Below are positions 63,223-64,000 of a DNA stretch of 64,000 nt, piece after piece. Within the stretch, counting starts at the first letter, position 1, and each line of letters starts with the position of its first letter. Where the stretch lies: the NCBI RefSeq assembly GCF_024679095.1, contig NC_066552.1, forward strand, positions 14,767,323-14,831,322. The letters are read 5' to 3'. The stretch comes from Eriocheir sinensis. Lineage: Eukaryota > Arthropoda > Malacostraca > Decapoda > Varunidae. The notes below the pieces were generated by a model that ran no database searches, was not told the origin of the DNA, and was given only the letters and a program-made list of their open reading frames with translations. A program made the translations under genes and the position numbers.

Positions 63223-63920
63223 GCAAAAATTGCACATACTTAATACCTATATAGTACATAATACTATTTTGTATCTTTACAGAAAGAAAAGGATTTTCTA
63301 ATCTCAAGGGCATGTATACTGCTTGAAGTAAATTATGCTTTATTTTGTGCCTGTTGCTTGATTTTGTTTATCTGCTGTATGTTTGTGCTTGCTTGATTTG
63401 TGTTTATGCTTACCTTATGCTTTGTTGGCCTATGCATCTGCTTGCATGTGTGAAATGCATGTTATTTTATGTGTACTTCAGATAATCTTTATAAGTTCTG
63501 CTTTTTACACATGTTTGCTTTACTCTTCTTCAAGTTATGTCCTTGTGTAAGACAGGTATAAACCAATTTATATGGCCTGGTATTATGTAACTTTTCTAAG
63601 TGAGTGTACTCGTCTATTTGTTGTGTAATTTTCTTTAGTATTCTCATTCCTATATTGCATGATATTATTGCTTTGTATTACTGTCTGATTATCTTTCTTT
63701 ACTTTGTGTATAATTATGAGACCAATATTTCTTTCTCATATTTTCTTTTGCTTGTGTGTCTGTGTTCATGCATTTTCTATAACTCACAATGCATGCCATG
63801 TATCTATATGGCTGCAAATATTGGTTGTATATAATTTTATAGACAAATACAACTGAACTTTACCTTTATAGCATTGTTTCTTTGTCCAAAATACTCTAAT
63901 TAACTTATGTAAGTAAATAG
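63223..63920. other. No recognisable gene
   Basis: AT-rich sequence downstream of the second P-type gene, with TTTATG/TGCTTG-rich words. The 76-codon open frame at 63604-63834 is hydrophobic, unsupported and probably compositional. A right-hand P terminus was not found here. Confidence 0.4.
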
Positions 63921-63924
63921 CCAT

Positions 63925-64000
63925 TTTATCTATCTATCTATCCACTCTATGATCTATCTATCTATCTATATCTATCTATCTATATCTATATCTATATCTA
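63925..64000. repeat. (CTAT)n tetranucleotide microsatellite
   Basis: CTAT/CTATAT units run to the end of the window, with one interruption (CCACTCTATG at about 63942). Confidence 0.95.

Noticed and set aside
63604..63834. 76-codon hydrophobic open frame as a membrane protein
   Set aside because: AT/T-rich composition yields such frames by chance; no start context or homology that I can name.

Overview
This is eukaryotic, intron-bearing, repeat-saturated DNA, almost certainly from an arthropod and probably a decapod crustacean. The reasons are: TTAGG-type (arthropod telomere-like) pentamer arrays, very long dinucleotide and trinucleotide microsatellites, and a dense mix of non-LTR retrotransposons, tRNA-derived SINEs and DNA transposons whose genes carry GT-AG introns. 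I found no convincing host single-copy gene; every recognisable protein belongs to a mobile element. The species assignment is inference.

Layout. 1-16.7 kb: a LINE 3' part, a 1.5-kb TTAGG-derived minisatellite (1877-3360), several minisatellites, a 0.95-kb polypurine tract (6225-7185), a tRNA-Met-like SINE, a minus-strand reverse transcriptase (RT) remnant, two head-to-tail copies of one LINE family ('LINE-A', 11.25-14.35 kb) and a second LINE ('LINE-B', 14.74-16.73 kb). 17-28.4 kb: Harbinger-type material (a three-exon Myb/SANT-like gene at 21699-23944, a transposase C-terminal exon on the minus strand at 26558-26843, a separate plus-strand N-terminal piece, and a pair of abutting Harbinger-like termini near 19250), with LINE-A, SINE, a 101-bp minisatellite and a CR1-like LINE. 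28511-29310: a TIR-bearing MITE.

30.5-46.6 kb is the centrepiece: a complete P-type transposon (30539-46587) with perfect 34-bp terminal inverted repeats and a perfect 8-bp target duplication (GCAGTAAT), inserted into a GTAGTAG-type repeat. Its gene has a THAP domain split over two exons, short phase-1 linker exons and a large RNase H-like transposase exon ending at 37730. Nested inside its 3' half lies a second element (38084-45811) with two convergent genes: a SAP-SWIM-YqaJ nuclease (plus strand) and a THAP plus DDE_Tnp_4-type transposase (minus strand).

46.6-52.6 kb holds microsatellites, a G-rich tract, a GC-rich CpG/TGACGTCA region and a LINE C-terminal remnant. 52.66-63.22 kb: a second, divergent P-type transposase gene with the same exon plan, stretched by a 2.5-kb 22-bp minisatellite (53338-55848), LINE pieces and a 1-kb TIR element in its introns; it is broken by a frameshift in the THAP exon, an in-frame stop at 62392 and C-terminal frameshifts. 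The window ends in a (CTAT)n microsatellite.

How the parts work together: the P, YqaJ/DDE and Harbinger units are self-contained transposition modules, each pairing a zinc or Myb/SANT DNA-binding domain with a nuclease fold. Most bear indels or stops; the P copy at 30.5 kb is the least degraded, with three single-base shifts in its coding exons, two of them next to homopolymers.
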